Shown: positions 1 through 6,393, counted from the stretch's first letter. The stretch: 9,037 nt of DNA from ASMP01 sp041484115 (GCA_041484115.1 JBGPHA010000019.1:1-9037), one strand, 5' to 3'. The notes: a model not told the origin generated them from the sequence alone. Made by a program: numbers and translations.

Positions 1-1672
1 AATATCTCGCTCCAAAAAATCCTTGATACCCATATGCAGCATTAGCCAGGAGCTTGAAAGCATTGCTTCTCGCCCTCTTTATAACATCTGGCTTTTCTTG
101 CAGCTCTATTTTGAATTTCTTCCTTTTTTCAATTATTTCTTTGAGCATCTCCGGAAAAAAACCTGTTTTTTTAGTGAAATAAACTTTTTTATTTTCAATT
201 TCTATACTGTAGGAATCTTTCTCAGGTCTTTCAAGAAAAGTTGATTTTGACAAATTATAGGTAACAATCGTGCTTCCATAGCTAGAAGTAAAATCAAAGA
301 CAGCAATATTCTCATAAAGTCCTGGTGTTGGTTCGAATACAAAAGCACCTACATATTTTTCTTTTCTCCTTCTTTCCCCTATTTCATCATGTGTTGGCCT
401 CTTTTCGGAAATTTCATTGAATTTTTCAAGATTATGTATGATGAAGGACTCTACATTTTTTGACATCCCGTTCCTAGAAACTTCAGCTACAGGTTCGTTC
501 ATTATCCTTGTAAATTCAAGAATGTCTGGCCACATCTTTTCAAACAACCCGTAAACTAATATTGAGTCATGCAAATTATACTCAAAATAATTTTCCCAAT
601 GATGGTCATCGACCTTTGAGGAGTGTCTTGGCTTGAAATCCTTTTTTTTATCTCCAAGAAATTCCTTTGAAACTTCGTTCAGAGATAATGTTTCTGACTG
701 CATATATTGAGAATATGCTGTTCTTATGAATTTCAGAAGATCTATATGAACCATCCCCTTAGTTTTTACAGAAATATCAATCCCTCGGGAAAATCTTGGC
801 TGACTTCCATCCAAACTAAGAGAAAGCTTTATTTTATTCTTATCCGACCTTATTTTAATATATGGAAGATCAAAACCATCTGAAAAATAACCGACAAGAA
901 AATCAGGAGATATTTTTTTTACATAAGAAATAAATTTTTCTATCAGCTCTCCTTCGTCTTTGACATATTCAACATAGTCTTGTTTCTGTCCAGTAGGTTT
1001 TCCAGCATCTTTTTTCCATGTTATAACTTTCCTGAAATTTTCTGAAACTAGAGAGACCATTAGGATTTCTCCTTCTCCGAGCTTTATATCTTCTGTTTCT
1101 ATGTCATAGGTTAAAACCTTGGGTTTAAAACTAAGATCATCTATTTTTTTTGCAGATTCAAGTTTTATGCAGAAGTCGACATCAAGATTGGAATCAACTC
1201 CCCCAAATTCTTGGGAGTTATTTAAAACCTGGCCAGAAATTTTATACCATTGCAAAGGATTTATTTTTTTTTCAAGAATGTAATGCGTTACAAAGCCAAG
1301 GTCATAACCCCTCCTTTTTACTATTTCTTTCAGTCCAAGTCTATCTGCTATGTCATGCAAATCTTTATAGTTTGTTGCAAAAATCTTTAAGGCATTTACT
1401 CTTTTTCCCAGAAAGTTTTTGTTGTGCAGTTCTACTGCCTCAACTTTAGTTTTCCTGCCTTTAATGTCAAGTTTTATCTTTCCTATTTTTTCTATCAAAT
1501 TATCTGTTTTTTTCGAATCCAAGCCATTTTCAAGGATAGCCCAGAAATAAACAGGGCAAGAGTCAATAACACATACTCTTTTTCCATTTGAATTTCTGCC
1601 GAATATTTTTATGTAATTTCTTTCTTGAAAATCGAAGTAATCATAATCTACAGGAATAAAATCAGTTTCCAT
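1..1672 (-). CDS. polB: Family B DNA polymerase, N-terminal part (partial at left edge)
   Basis: Replicative DNA polymerase with 3'-5' proofreading. The frame stays open from ATG at 1672 to the window edge (557 codons), so the rest of the palm and the thumb, including motif C (DTD), are missing. Motifs in order: Exo I YDIETE (D190, E192); Exo II region GYFSDGFDLPY (D268 is the likely metal ligand); Exo III YNLHD (Y365, D369); motif A FDFTSSYGSTIVTYNLS (D460, steric-gate Y465); motif B KLLANAAYGYQGFFGARY (K540, Y547, G548). The catalytic residues present support an active enzyme. Two oddities stand out: the usual Asn of Exo II is Phe263, and the usual SLYPS of motif A reads SSYGS. No intein interrupts the visible part. 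The start is supported by a TATA-like box 25 nt upstream. The gene is divergent from the 103-aa gene. Family assignment is secure; the symbol follows general archaeal usage. Confidence 0.95.
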   Translation of the reverse strand, partial: METDFIPVDYDYFDFQERNYIKIFGRNSNGKRVCVIDSCPVYFWAILENGLDSKKTDNLIEKIGKIKLDIKGRKTKVEAVELHNKNFLGKRVNALKIFATNYKDLHDIADRLGLKEIVKRRGYDLGFVTHYILEKKINPLQWYKISGQVLNNSQEFGGVDSNLDVDFCIKLESAKKIDDLSFKPKVLTYDIETEDIKLGEGEILMVSLVSENFRKVITWKKDAGKPTGQKQDYVEYVKDEGELIEKFISYVKKISPDFLVGYFSDGFDLPYIKIRSDKNKIKLSLSLDGSQPRFSRGIDISVKTKGMVHIDLLKFIRTAYSQYMQSETLSLNEVSKEFLGDKKKDFKPRHSSKVDDHHWENYFEYNLHDSILVYGLFEKMWPDILEFTRIMNEPVAEVSRNGMSKNVESFIIHNLEKFNEISEKRPTHDEIGERRRKEKYVGAFVFEPTPGLYENIAVFDFTSSYGSTIVTYNLSKSTFLERPEKDSYSIEIENKKVYFTKKTGFFPEMLKEIIEKRKKFKIELQEKPDVIKRARSNAFKLLANAAYGYQGFFGARY

Positions 1673-1692
1673 GATTTTAATAGTGGATTTAG

Positions 1693-1701
1693 TTATTTAA
1701 A
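1693..1701 (-). promoter_or_regulatory. TATA box of polB
   Basis: On the minus strand this reads TTTAAATAA, centred 25 nt before the polB ATG (1672). This is the archaeal TATA-to-start distance, so the mRNA is probably leaderless. No Shine-Dalgarno sequence precedes the ATG. Positional inference only. Confidence 0.55.
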
Positions 1702-1738
1702 TTTTAAGAGCAGATAAAAAAATACCTTATTAGCAAAA

Positions 1739-1746
1739 TTTATATA
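1739..1746 (+). promoter_or_regulatory. TATA box of the 103-aa gene
   Basis: TTTATATA centred about 25 nt before ATG 1768. An AGGAG lies at 1756-1760, seven bases before the ATG. If transcription starts about 25 nt after the TATA centre, that AGGAG would not be in the mRNA, so either the transcription start is a little further upstream or the AGGAG is incidental. Confidence 0.55.
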
Positions 1747-1767
1747 CTCTTATTTAGGAGTAACATA

Positions 1768-2079
1768 ATGGGAGAATCTAGAGAAGACCTTGGATATGTT
1801 GCTTCTGATCCTGAAGTAAACAGTAGGATAAGGGCTCATTTTAAAAGACAGGGTCTTGATTATGTTATTTTAGAAAAAGCAAGAGAAGTAGCATTTAGAG
1901 ATTTTCCTGCTTTTGGTCCACATGAATCTTTGGGAGTTAGAGAAATAAAAAGAAGACTTTCTGAGATTAAGCAAATAGGATATAAGTTAGAACCTTATAG
2001 CCATATGACAAAAGGCCAGGTATGGAATTATCTCCTTAAAGTTAGAAGGGATTTGTCAGATGCTGCTAGATATAGATAA
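1768..2079 (+). CDS. Uncharacterised 103-aa protein
   Basis: I do not recognise this protein. It is soluble in character, with no membrane segment, signal peptide or cysteine. It is rich in Arg, Lys and Glu and probably largely helical. The middle (about residues 50-70, ESLGVREIKRRLSEIKQIG) and the C-terminus (KGQVWNYLLKVRRDLSDAARYR) look like amphipathic basic helices, which would suit nucleic-acid or protein binding, but no named motif is visible. It is supported as a real gene by a TATA box at 1739-1746, an AGGAG at 1756-1760, ordinary codon use, and a position filling the gap between divergent polB and downstream fen. The stop is followed at once by the fen promoter. Sharing the interval with two replication genes is suggestive but not evidence of function. 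Confidence 0.7.
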   Translation: MGESREDLGYVASDPEVNSRIRAHFKRQGLDYVILEKAREVAFRDFPAFGPHESLGVREIKRRLSEIKQIGYKLEPYSHMTKGQVWNYLLKVRRDLSDAARYR

Positions 2080-2083
2080 AATA

Positions 2084-2092
2084 TTTATATTT
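2084..2092 (+). promoter_or_regulatory. TATA box of fen
   Basis: TTTATATTT begins five bases after the stop codon of the 103-aa gene. It is centred about 35 nt before the fen ATG, roughly ten more than the other promoters here, which would give a short leader. fen may also be read through from the 103-aa gene promoter. Confidence 0.45.
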
Positions 2093-2108
2093 ACTTTTGC
2101 TTCTATCT

Positions 2109-2114
2109 AGGAGG
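2109..2114 (+). promoter_or_regulatory. Shine-Dalgarno sequence of fen
   Basis: AGGAGG lies eight bases before ATG 2123. It is a perfect anti-16S match and fixes the start codon. It is the strongest ribosome binding site in the window, where most other genes have none, so FEN1 may be translated by a different initiation route from its neighbours. Confidence 0.75.
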
Positions 2115-2122
2115 CCATTAAT

Positions 2123-3160
2123 ATGGGTTTAAATATAAAAGATATAATTCCAAGAAAGGAAATAGAGATATCAGACTTAAAAAATGAAATAGTTTTTGTA
2201 GATGCTTATAATATGCTTTATCAGTTTCTTTCAACCATAAGGCAACCTGATGGAACTCCTTTGATGGACAATAAGAAACGGGTGACTTCACATCTTTCAG
2301 GAGTTTTTTACAGGAATGTTAATCTTCTTTCAGAAGGAATAAAAATTGTATATGTTTTTGACGGCGAGCCTCCAAAACTGAAAGCAGGAACCCATAAGAT
2401 AAGGTCAGAAGGGAGAGAACTTGCGAGAGAGAAATATGAAGAGGCGAAACAAGAAGAGGACATCGAGGGAATGAAACGTTACAGCTCACTATTAATAAAA
2501 CTTGATTCAGAGATGGTTAGAGAAAGCAAAGAACTTTTGGAAGCAATGGGAATTGCTGTTGTTCAGGCCCCAGGAGAAGGAGAAGCTGAGGCCGCTTATC
2601 TAAGCAGGATAAAAAACAGCTTTGGTGTTGTCAGTCAGGATTATGACAGCCTGCTTTTCGGAGCAACAAAGCTCATAAGAAATCTTGGGCTTGCAAGAAA
2701 AAGAAAGACAATTTCAGGATGGCAAGAAATAAGGCCCGAGTTGATAGATCTTCATCAAGTTTTGAATATTCTTGAAATAAATCTTGATCAGTTGATATGT
2801 ATTGGGATTCTTGTCGGTACAGATTACAATCCCAGAGGGATTCCTGGCATAGGGCAGAAAAGAGCACTTGAAATTGTCAAAAAATATAAACAACCTGTTC
2901 TAATTTTCAAGAGTATTGAAGAACAGATTATGAGCCTTCCTGAAAAAGACAGATTTAATTGGCAAGAAATATTTGAGCTATTTCACAAACCAAGGGTTGT
3001 TAATGCTGATTTTATTTTTGGAAAAGTCGATGAGAAAGAAATAAAACACATTCTTGTTGAAAAACATGATTTCTCAGAAGAAAGGGTTGAAAAACAATTG
3101 GAAAAACTGCGAGAGCTGAAAGAAAAGAAAAAACAAAAAGCCCTTGGAGAATGGGTTTAA
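2123..3160 (+). CDS. fen: Flap endonuclease 1 (FEN1/XPG family)
   Basis: Structure-specific 5' nuclease that removes 5' flaps in Okazaki fragment maturation and long-patch repair, held on DNA by PCNA. The 345-aa protein is full length for archaeal FEN1. The N domain contains D27 (VFVDAYN) and D80 (YVFDGEPP). The internal domain contains E152 and E154 (PGEGEAEAAY), D173 and D175 (VVSQDYDSLLFG) and D234 (GTDYN), the full acidic set for two metal ions. A helix-hairpin-helix DNA-binding segment follows (NPRGIPGIGQKRALEIVKK, about 236-254). The arch region (about 85-135) is rich in charged residues. The C-terminus has a PIP box, Q338-x-x-L341-x-x-W344-V345. The start is fixed by AGGAGG eight bases upstream. 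The stop lies three bases from that of the convergent membrane-protein gene. No intein or frameshift. Confidence 0.97.
   Translation: MGLNIKDIIPRKEIEISDLKNEIVFVDAYNMLYQFLSTIRQPDGTPLMDNKKRVTSHLSGVFYRNVNLLSEGIKIVYVFDGEPPKLKAGTHKIRSEGRELAREKYEEAKQEEDIEGMKRYSSLLIKLDSEMVRESKELLEAMGIAVVQAPGEGEAEAAYLSRIKNSFGVVSQDYDSLLFGATKLIRNLGLARKRKTISGWQEIRPELIDLHQVLNILEINLDQLICIGILVGTDYNPRGIPGIGQKRALEIVKKYKQPVLIFKSIEEQIMSLPEKDRFNWQEIFELFHKPRVVNADFIFGKVDEKEIKHILVEKHDFSEERVEKQLEKLRELKEKKKQKALGEWV
3119..3139 (-). terminator. Possible poly-U terminator of the 187-aa membrane gene
   Basis: The minus strand here is a near-continuous T run (T5, T6, T4 and T3 blocks split by single G or C bases), starting about 25 nt after the minus-strand stop at 3164. 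Archaeal RNA polymerase stops at U tracts without a hairpin. The same bases encode the KEKKKQK stretch of FEN1, so base composition forced by Lys codons is the alternative. Confidence 0.35.
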
Positions 3161-3163
3161 ATT

Positions 3164-3727
3164 TTAGATACTTCTTACATTTCTTCCCCACCACTTTCTT
3201 GATTTCTTCCAAAAGAATATCCCAGCAATTAAAAGAACTAATCCAATAAAAAAGGCAGCAGTTTTTTCATATATTAAATTTGTAAAAATTGATATTATTA
3301 TCATAATTAATCCAGATATCAAGAGGAAGACTCCAAAGCTAAGTTGCCAGATAATGAAAATAGCTGCTGCAAAAATAACTGCCCAGATTAATAGAGGCAT
3401 AATACCAGAGGAAATTCCTAAACCAGAAAATATTCCTTGTAAATTAAAGCCAGAATTGTAAATCCCATAAACAGATAATAAAGATATTGAAAAAGAAATA
3501 ACTGCTATTATCCCTCTATTATTTTCCCCATTCGAACTTCTGAAAACATTAGACCTTCTTAATACAAAAGCAACAAATGCAGCGATAATCAAAAATAATG
3601 CTAAGAGTACTATGTCAGGACTATCAAGAAACCCTGTTATAGAAAAGCTTCCATATCCACCAAAAAATTGGGCACTTACAAAATTTATTAGGAATAAACT
3701 TAGGAAAAATAATAACCCTCTTTTCAT
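3164..3727 (-). CDS. Membrane protein with signal peptide, function unknown
   Basis: 187-aa integral membrane protein. Residues 1-19 form a classic signal peptide (basic MKR, a hydrophobic core, and a likely cut after FVSA before Q20). Likely membrane helices lie at about 38-56, 72-90, 109-127, 129-150 and 156-173. The C-terminal tail is strongly basic (KKSRKWWGRNVRSI), so it probably faces the cytoplasm. A Gly/Phe-rich stretch follows the cleavage site. No catalytic or transport motif is visible. Small polytopic proteins of this style are common in DPANN genomes, but that is general recollection and I cannot name a family. The start is supported by a TATA box centred 25 nt upstream. The gene is divergent from another small membrane-protein gene at 3875, so the pair may be co-regulated, and it converges on fen. 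Confidence 0.8.
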   Translation of the reverse strand: MKRGLLFFLSLFLINFVSAQFFGGYGSFSITGFLDSPDIVLLALFLIIAAFVAFVLRRSNVFRSSNGENNRGIIAVISFSISLLSVYGIYNSGFNLQGIFSGLGISSGIMPLLIWAVIFAAAIFIIWQLSFGVFLLISGLIMIIISIFTNLIYEKTAAFFIGLVLLIAGIFFWKKSRKWWGRNVRSI

Positions 3728-3747
3728 GTTCTTGTCAAGGAATCCTT

Positions 3748-3756
3748 TTTTATAAA
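3748..3756 (-). promoter_or_regulatory. TATA box of the 187-aa membrane gene
   Basis: The minus strand reads TTTATAAAA, centred 25 nt before ATG 3727, predicting a leaderless mRNA. The left flank of the inverted-repeat element (3764 onward) begins only a few bases upstream, next to where the BRE should be. Confidence 0.6.
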
Positions 3757-3763
3757 TTTATTC

Positions 3764-3838
3764 AATTTTAATGGCTTTGCACAATAAGTCACAGTTGCAC
3801 AAAAAGTGATATAGTTATTGTGCAAAGCCAATTTTAAT
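3764..3838. mobile_element. MITE-like 57-bp inverted-repeat element with 9-bp direct repeats
   Basis: The core is 3773-3829. Its ends are perfect 15-bp inverted repeats: GGCTTTGCACAATAA at 3773-3787 and its exact complement at 3815-3829, around a 27-nt centre. Outside them lies a perfect direct repeat, AATTTTAAT, at 3764-3772 and 3830-3838. It can be extended to 11 bp (CAATTTTAATG) if the terminal repeats are counted as 14 bp. Terminal inverted repeats plus a flanking duplication are the signature of transposition; duplications of about 9 bp are made by, for example, IS1- and IS4-group elements. The core is too short to encode a transposase, so it would be a non-autonomous remnant or MITE. 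TTGCACAA occurs three times: 3777-3784, 3795-3802 and inverted at 3818-3825. The alternative is a regulator operator or a transcribed hairpin between the divergent promoters. Confidence 0.65.
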
Positions 3839-3845
3839 GATAATA

Positions 3846-3854
3846 TTTATAAAT
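3846..3854 (+). promoter_or_regulatory. TATA box of the 127-aa membrane gene
   Basis: TTTATAAAT is centred 25 nt before ATG 3875, predicting a leaderless mRNA. It lies seven bases after the right direct repeat of the inverted-repeat element. Confidence 0.6.
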
Positions 3855-3874
3855 AAGATTCGATTAAGATAAAA

Positions 3875-4258
3875 ATGGGTAGAGCTATTAACTTTGTTTA
3901 TGGGGTTATAATATTATGGCTTTCTGTAGAAGCACTTGGATGGTTGAATATTTTTCCAAAAGAGTTTTTGCCTTATGCTGTTTTGTTGATGGGTGTTCTT
4001 GTTATTACTACACGAATATCTAAGGCAACTCATATTGGAGTAGATCCAAGACCACCTTTCAATTTTATTAGAAGATATCTATTTGGAGCAGCTTTAATAT
4101 TGATAGGATTATCTTCTTCTATAGGTGCTATTGCAAACCTAGTACCTCTTCTTGTTATTGGAACTAGTTCTGGTTCACTAATTCTCTTAGGTATTTCTGC
4201 AATATATTTCCTTTCTGCATTCACAAGAACTAGAGGAATGATTGTTGGGTCTGTATAA
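3875..4258 (+). CDS. Small polytopic membrane protein, function unknown
   Basis: 127-aa protein that I do not recognise. About four hydrophobic helices are visible: roughly 5-22, 30-46, 68-88 and 92-113. A polar loop (RISKATHIGVDPRPPFNFIRR) separates the second and third, and a short basic patch (TRTRG) lies near the C-terminus. By the positive-inside rule both basic stretches probably face the cytoplasm. There is no cleavable signal peptide, cysteine or known active-site motif. The start is supported by a TATA box 25 nt upstream; there is no Shine-Dalgarno sequence. The gene is divergent from the 187-aa membrane protein across the inverted-repeat element. The next gene on the same strand has its own promoter, so this one is probably monocistronic. 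Confidence 0.75.
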   Translation: MGRAINFVYGVIILWLSVEALGWLNIFPKEFLPYAVLLMGVLVITTRISKATHIGVDPRPPFNFIRRYLFGAALILIGLSSSIGAIANLVPLLVIGTSSGSLILLGISAIYFLSAFTRTRGMIVGSV

Positions 4259-4276
4259 AATTTAGATACCCCAAAC

Positions 4277-4285
4277 TTTAAATTA
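4277..4285 (+). promoter_or_regulatory. TATA box of the Trm5-like gene
   Basis: TTTAAATTA is centred 25 nt before ATG 4306, preceded by CCAAAC at the BRE position. This predicts a leaderless mRNA and supports the short start lacking the D1 domain. Confidence 0.5.
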
Positions 4286-4305
4286 TATTTCTTATTGTAT
4301 CTTAT

Positions 4306-5082
4306 ATGAAAAAAGCTTCTTTTGATGTTTTTGGTAATATAGCTATTGTTAAATTTATCGAGGAAATCAAAACTAAAGATAAGAAACGTTTTGCCGATAA
4401 ACTGCTTAAGGATAACAAATCAGTAACAACTATTCTCGAAAAGAAAGGGAAATTTAAAGGCAGACTGAGGAAACAGGAGACAAAATACCTATCTGGCTTA
4501 AAGACCAAGGAAACACTTTACAGAGAAAACGGATGCGTTTTCAGATTTAATATAGACAGTGTTTATTTTTCCCCAAGACTTAGCAATGAAAGAAAGGAAA
4601 TTGCGCAGAAAATAAAAAAAGGGGATGAGGTTTTAGTAATGTTTGCGGGTGTATCACCATATTCTATTATTATAGCAAAAAATTCTAGAGCTAGAATGGT
4701 TTATTCCAATGAAGTAAATAAAGAAGCAAATAAGTATTCCAGACTAAATGCTGAATTAAACAAAGTTAAAAATAGAATTATTTTTTTAGATGGAGATATA
4801 AAGAGAATTTCTAAAAAAATAAACAAAAAATTTGATGTGATTGTCATGCCTAGACCCCAATTAAAAGAGAGTTTTTTAAGAGAAGCATTTATGTTAAGTA
4901 AAAAAGGAACGAGAATTTTTTATTATGATTTCTGTAAGGAAGAAGAAATTCATGGGGTTGTTGATAAAGTAAAAAAAGAAGCTAAGAAATATGAAAAGAA
5001 GATAAAAATTTTGAAAGTTAAAAAAGCAGGGGAAATTGCGCCTTACAAATATAGAATTAGGATTGATTTTATAGTTTTGTGA
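4306..5082 (+). CDS. Trm5-like tRNA (guanine-N1)-methyltransferase, short form
   Basis: Class I SAM-dependent methyltransferase of the Met_10/Trm5 group; family members make m1G37 in the tRNA anticodon loop to prevent frameshifting. The N-terminal part (about 1-80, starting SFDVFGNIAIVKF) matches the D2 domain. The catalytic domain has the Trm5 hallmark VYFSPRL (87-92, R91), a glycine-rich SAM loop MFAGVSPYSI (112-121), an acidic strand end NEVN (135-138, E136), D162/D164 and the late motif VMPRP (180-184). At 258 aa it is shorter than full Trm5 (about 330 aa) and lacks the N-terminal D1 domain that contacts the tRNA elbow. The SAM loop reads VMFAGVSP where many Trm5 have DMFAGVGP, and MPRP sits where NLP is usual. 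A paralogue such as Taw2 (wyosine pathway) is a possible alternative. Its stop directly abuts that of the convergent ATPase gene. Confidence 0.85.
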   Translation: MKKASFDVFGNIAIVKFIEEIKTKDKKRFADKLLKDNKSVTTILEKKGKFKGRLRKQETKYLSGLKTKETLYRENGCVFRFNIDSVYFSPRLSNERKEIAQKIKKGDEVLVMFAGVSPYSIIIAKNSRARMVYSNEVNKEANKYSRLNAELNKVKNRIIFLDGDIKRISKKINKKFDVIVMPRPQLKESFLREAFMLSKKGTRIFYYDFCKEEEIHGVVDKVKKEAKKYEKKIKILKVKKAGEIAPYKYRIRIDFIVL

Positions 5083-6393
5083 TTATAATCTTTTTTCTGC
5101 CTTTATTGCAGTTGGAGCTTCTCCACCATGCCATGTGAATCTCGGCCTTATCTTTATAGGATAAATTCTTTCTGAATTGTCATCAAGGAGAATTGCTGAA
5201 CCTTTCAAAGAAGGAAGATCATCTATTTGCTTTTTTATGCTTTCAAGAATATACGATTGCATTATGTAGTTCAGGGCTTCGACATCTGGTTTAGACGTCA
5301 CTCTATGAGCTATTACTATATCTGATTGGGTCATAACATCATGATGTATTTGTCCTGGTTGCTGTGTTGCAAGAACGAGGGAAATTCCCGGCTGTCGTCC
5401 TTCACGTAAAAGTTGTATAAGCGCATCTGTTGCAGCTGTTTTTCCATCTAAAGGAAGAAATTCATGAGCTTCATCTATGAATATCCATACCAAAGGACTT
5501 TCTCTCTTTATTTCTCCTGACATATATTCAAGACCATGGGAAACAGATTCTATCTCTTCTTCTTTTCTTGAGGACATCCTCTGATTGAAAATTTTTCTGC
5601 AGAGAAGGCTTATTGCCAGAGCCCTTACGTTGAATGTTCCTACAGCATTGTAGACGCTTAAATCAAGAACTGTTGTAATTCCTGCATTTATTAGACTTTC
5701 AACTTTTGTTGCTTCTTCTTCTTTTTTTGCAAATATCCCCCATGTATTTGCCGCCTCGAATAAACCCGTTGCAGCATTTCTTATTTCCTGAGGAGTTTTT
5801 TCATCCTTTTCTAATTCTTCAAGAATGTCATCTAGATCATAGGTTCCCTGGTCTTTCAGTTTTGTAACAGCTCTTTGTATGAGAACAGAAACAGGATGAA
5901 TAATGTCAAGACCAAAGGTAAGAATCCAATCTTCTGGATTCATTTCATTCACATCGAGAGCAAAGCTATTGTCTGCAGGAATTCCTTTTTCCAAATATGA
6001 ATCATAATGTCCAAAAGGAACAAAAACCTTCACTGGAAGATTTTGGGGACTCAACCCCCATTCCTGCAAAAGCTCTTTATCCTTTTCGTTTCTGAATTTC
6101 ATTGTCCAATAAATTCCCATTGTGTCAAAAATAAGAGAACCTATGTTTTGGCTCACTTCTTTTGGAAGAGCTGAAAGCTCTTCTGCTATGACGCCTAGAG
6201 TATATGATTTTCCGCTACCTCTTTTTCCAGCGACAAGAACCACGTGACTACGTGCTATATCCATGAAAATCTTATTACTAAGAGAGGTGTACTGACCCAT
6301 TTTCACATACCCTTTTCCTATATACACGAGACCACGATCACTGAAAGCTTTTTTGTCTGAGGCATCTCTTCCAACAATAATATCATAAGCCAT
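5083..6393 (-). CDS. HerA/DUF87-family P-loop ATPase
   Basis: ATPase of the HerA-FtsK superfamily. HerA proper is a hexameric DNA translocase that works with the NurA nuclease in end resection. Walker A is GKRGSGKS (56-63), Walker B is VWIFIDEAHEF with D307 and E308, and the downstream LVLATQQPGQ segment with SDIVIAHRVTSKPD is typical of the DUF87 group (sensor and arginine-finger region). A degenerate LLREGRQPG helix lies between them. The protein is 436 aa with about 50 residues before Walker A, so the N-terminal HAS beta-barrel of canonical HerA appears absent or very short. I therefore place it in the family without claiming HerA function. No NurA gene is in the window. A TATA box 26 nt upstream supports this ATG. 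It follows the rfc operon on the same strand but has its own promoter. Confidence 0.9.
   Translation of the reverse strand: MAYDIIVGRDASDKKAFSDRGLVYIGKGYVKMGQYTSLSNKIFMDIARSHVVLVAGKRGSGKSYTLGVIAEELSALPKEVSQNIGSLIFDTMGIYWTMKFRNEKDKELLQEWGLSPQNLPVKVFVPFGHYDSYLEKGIPADNSFALDVNEMNPEDWILTFGLDIIHPVSVLIQRAVTKLKDQGTYDLDDILEELEKDEKTPQEIRNAATGLFEAANTWGIFAKKEEEATKVESLINAGITTVLDLSVYNAVGTFNVRALAISLLCRKIFNQRMSSRKEEEIESVSHGLEYMSGEIKRESPLVWIFIDEAHEFLPLDGKTAATDALIQLLREGRQPGISLVLATQQPGQIHHDVMTQSDIVIAHRVTSKPDVEALNYIMQSYILESIKKQIDDLPSLKGSAILLDDNSERIYPIKIRPRFTWHGGEAPTAIKAEKRL
5091..5096 (+). terminator. Possible T-tract terminator of the Trm5-like gene
   Basis: T6 begins eight bases after the stop codon, just after the palindrome GATTATAATC (5081-5090) that spans parts of both convergent stop codons. 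U tracts alone can stop archaeal RNA polymerase. It lies inside the 3' coding end of the opposite gene. Confidence 0.35.

Noticed and set aside
329..342. GGTTCGAATAC resembles a tRNA T-arm
   Set aside because: It lies inside the polB coding frame, and no acceptor, D or anticodon stems can be found around it.
3162..3171. Shared TTTAGATAC after the fen stop and after the 127-aa gene stop (4261-4269)
   Set aside because: A nine-base match in AT-rich intergenic DNA is expected by chance, and nothing else is shared around it.
3772..3830. The inverted repeat as a transcription terminator
   Set aside because: It lies between two genes pointing away from each other, so no transcript in the window ends there.
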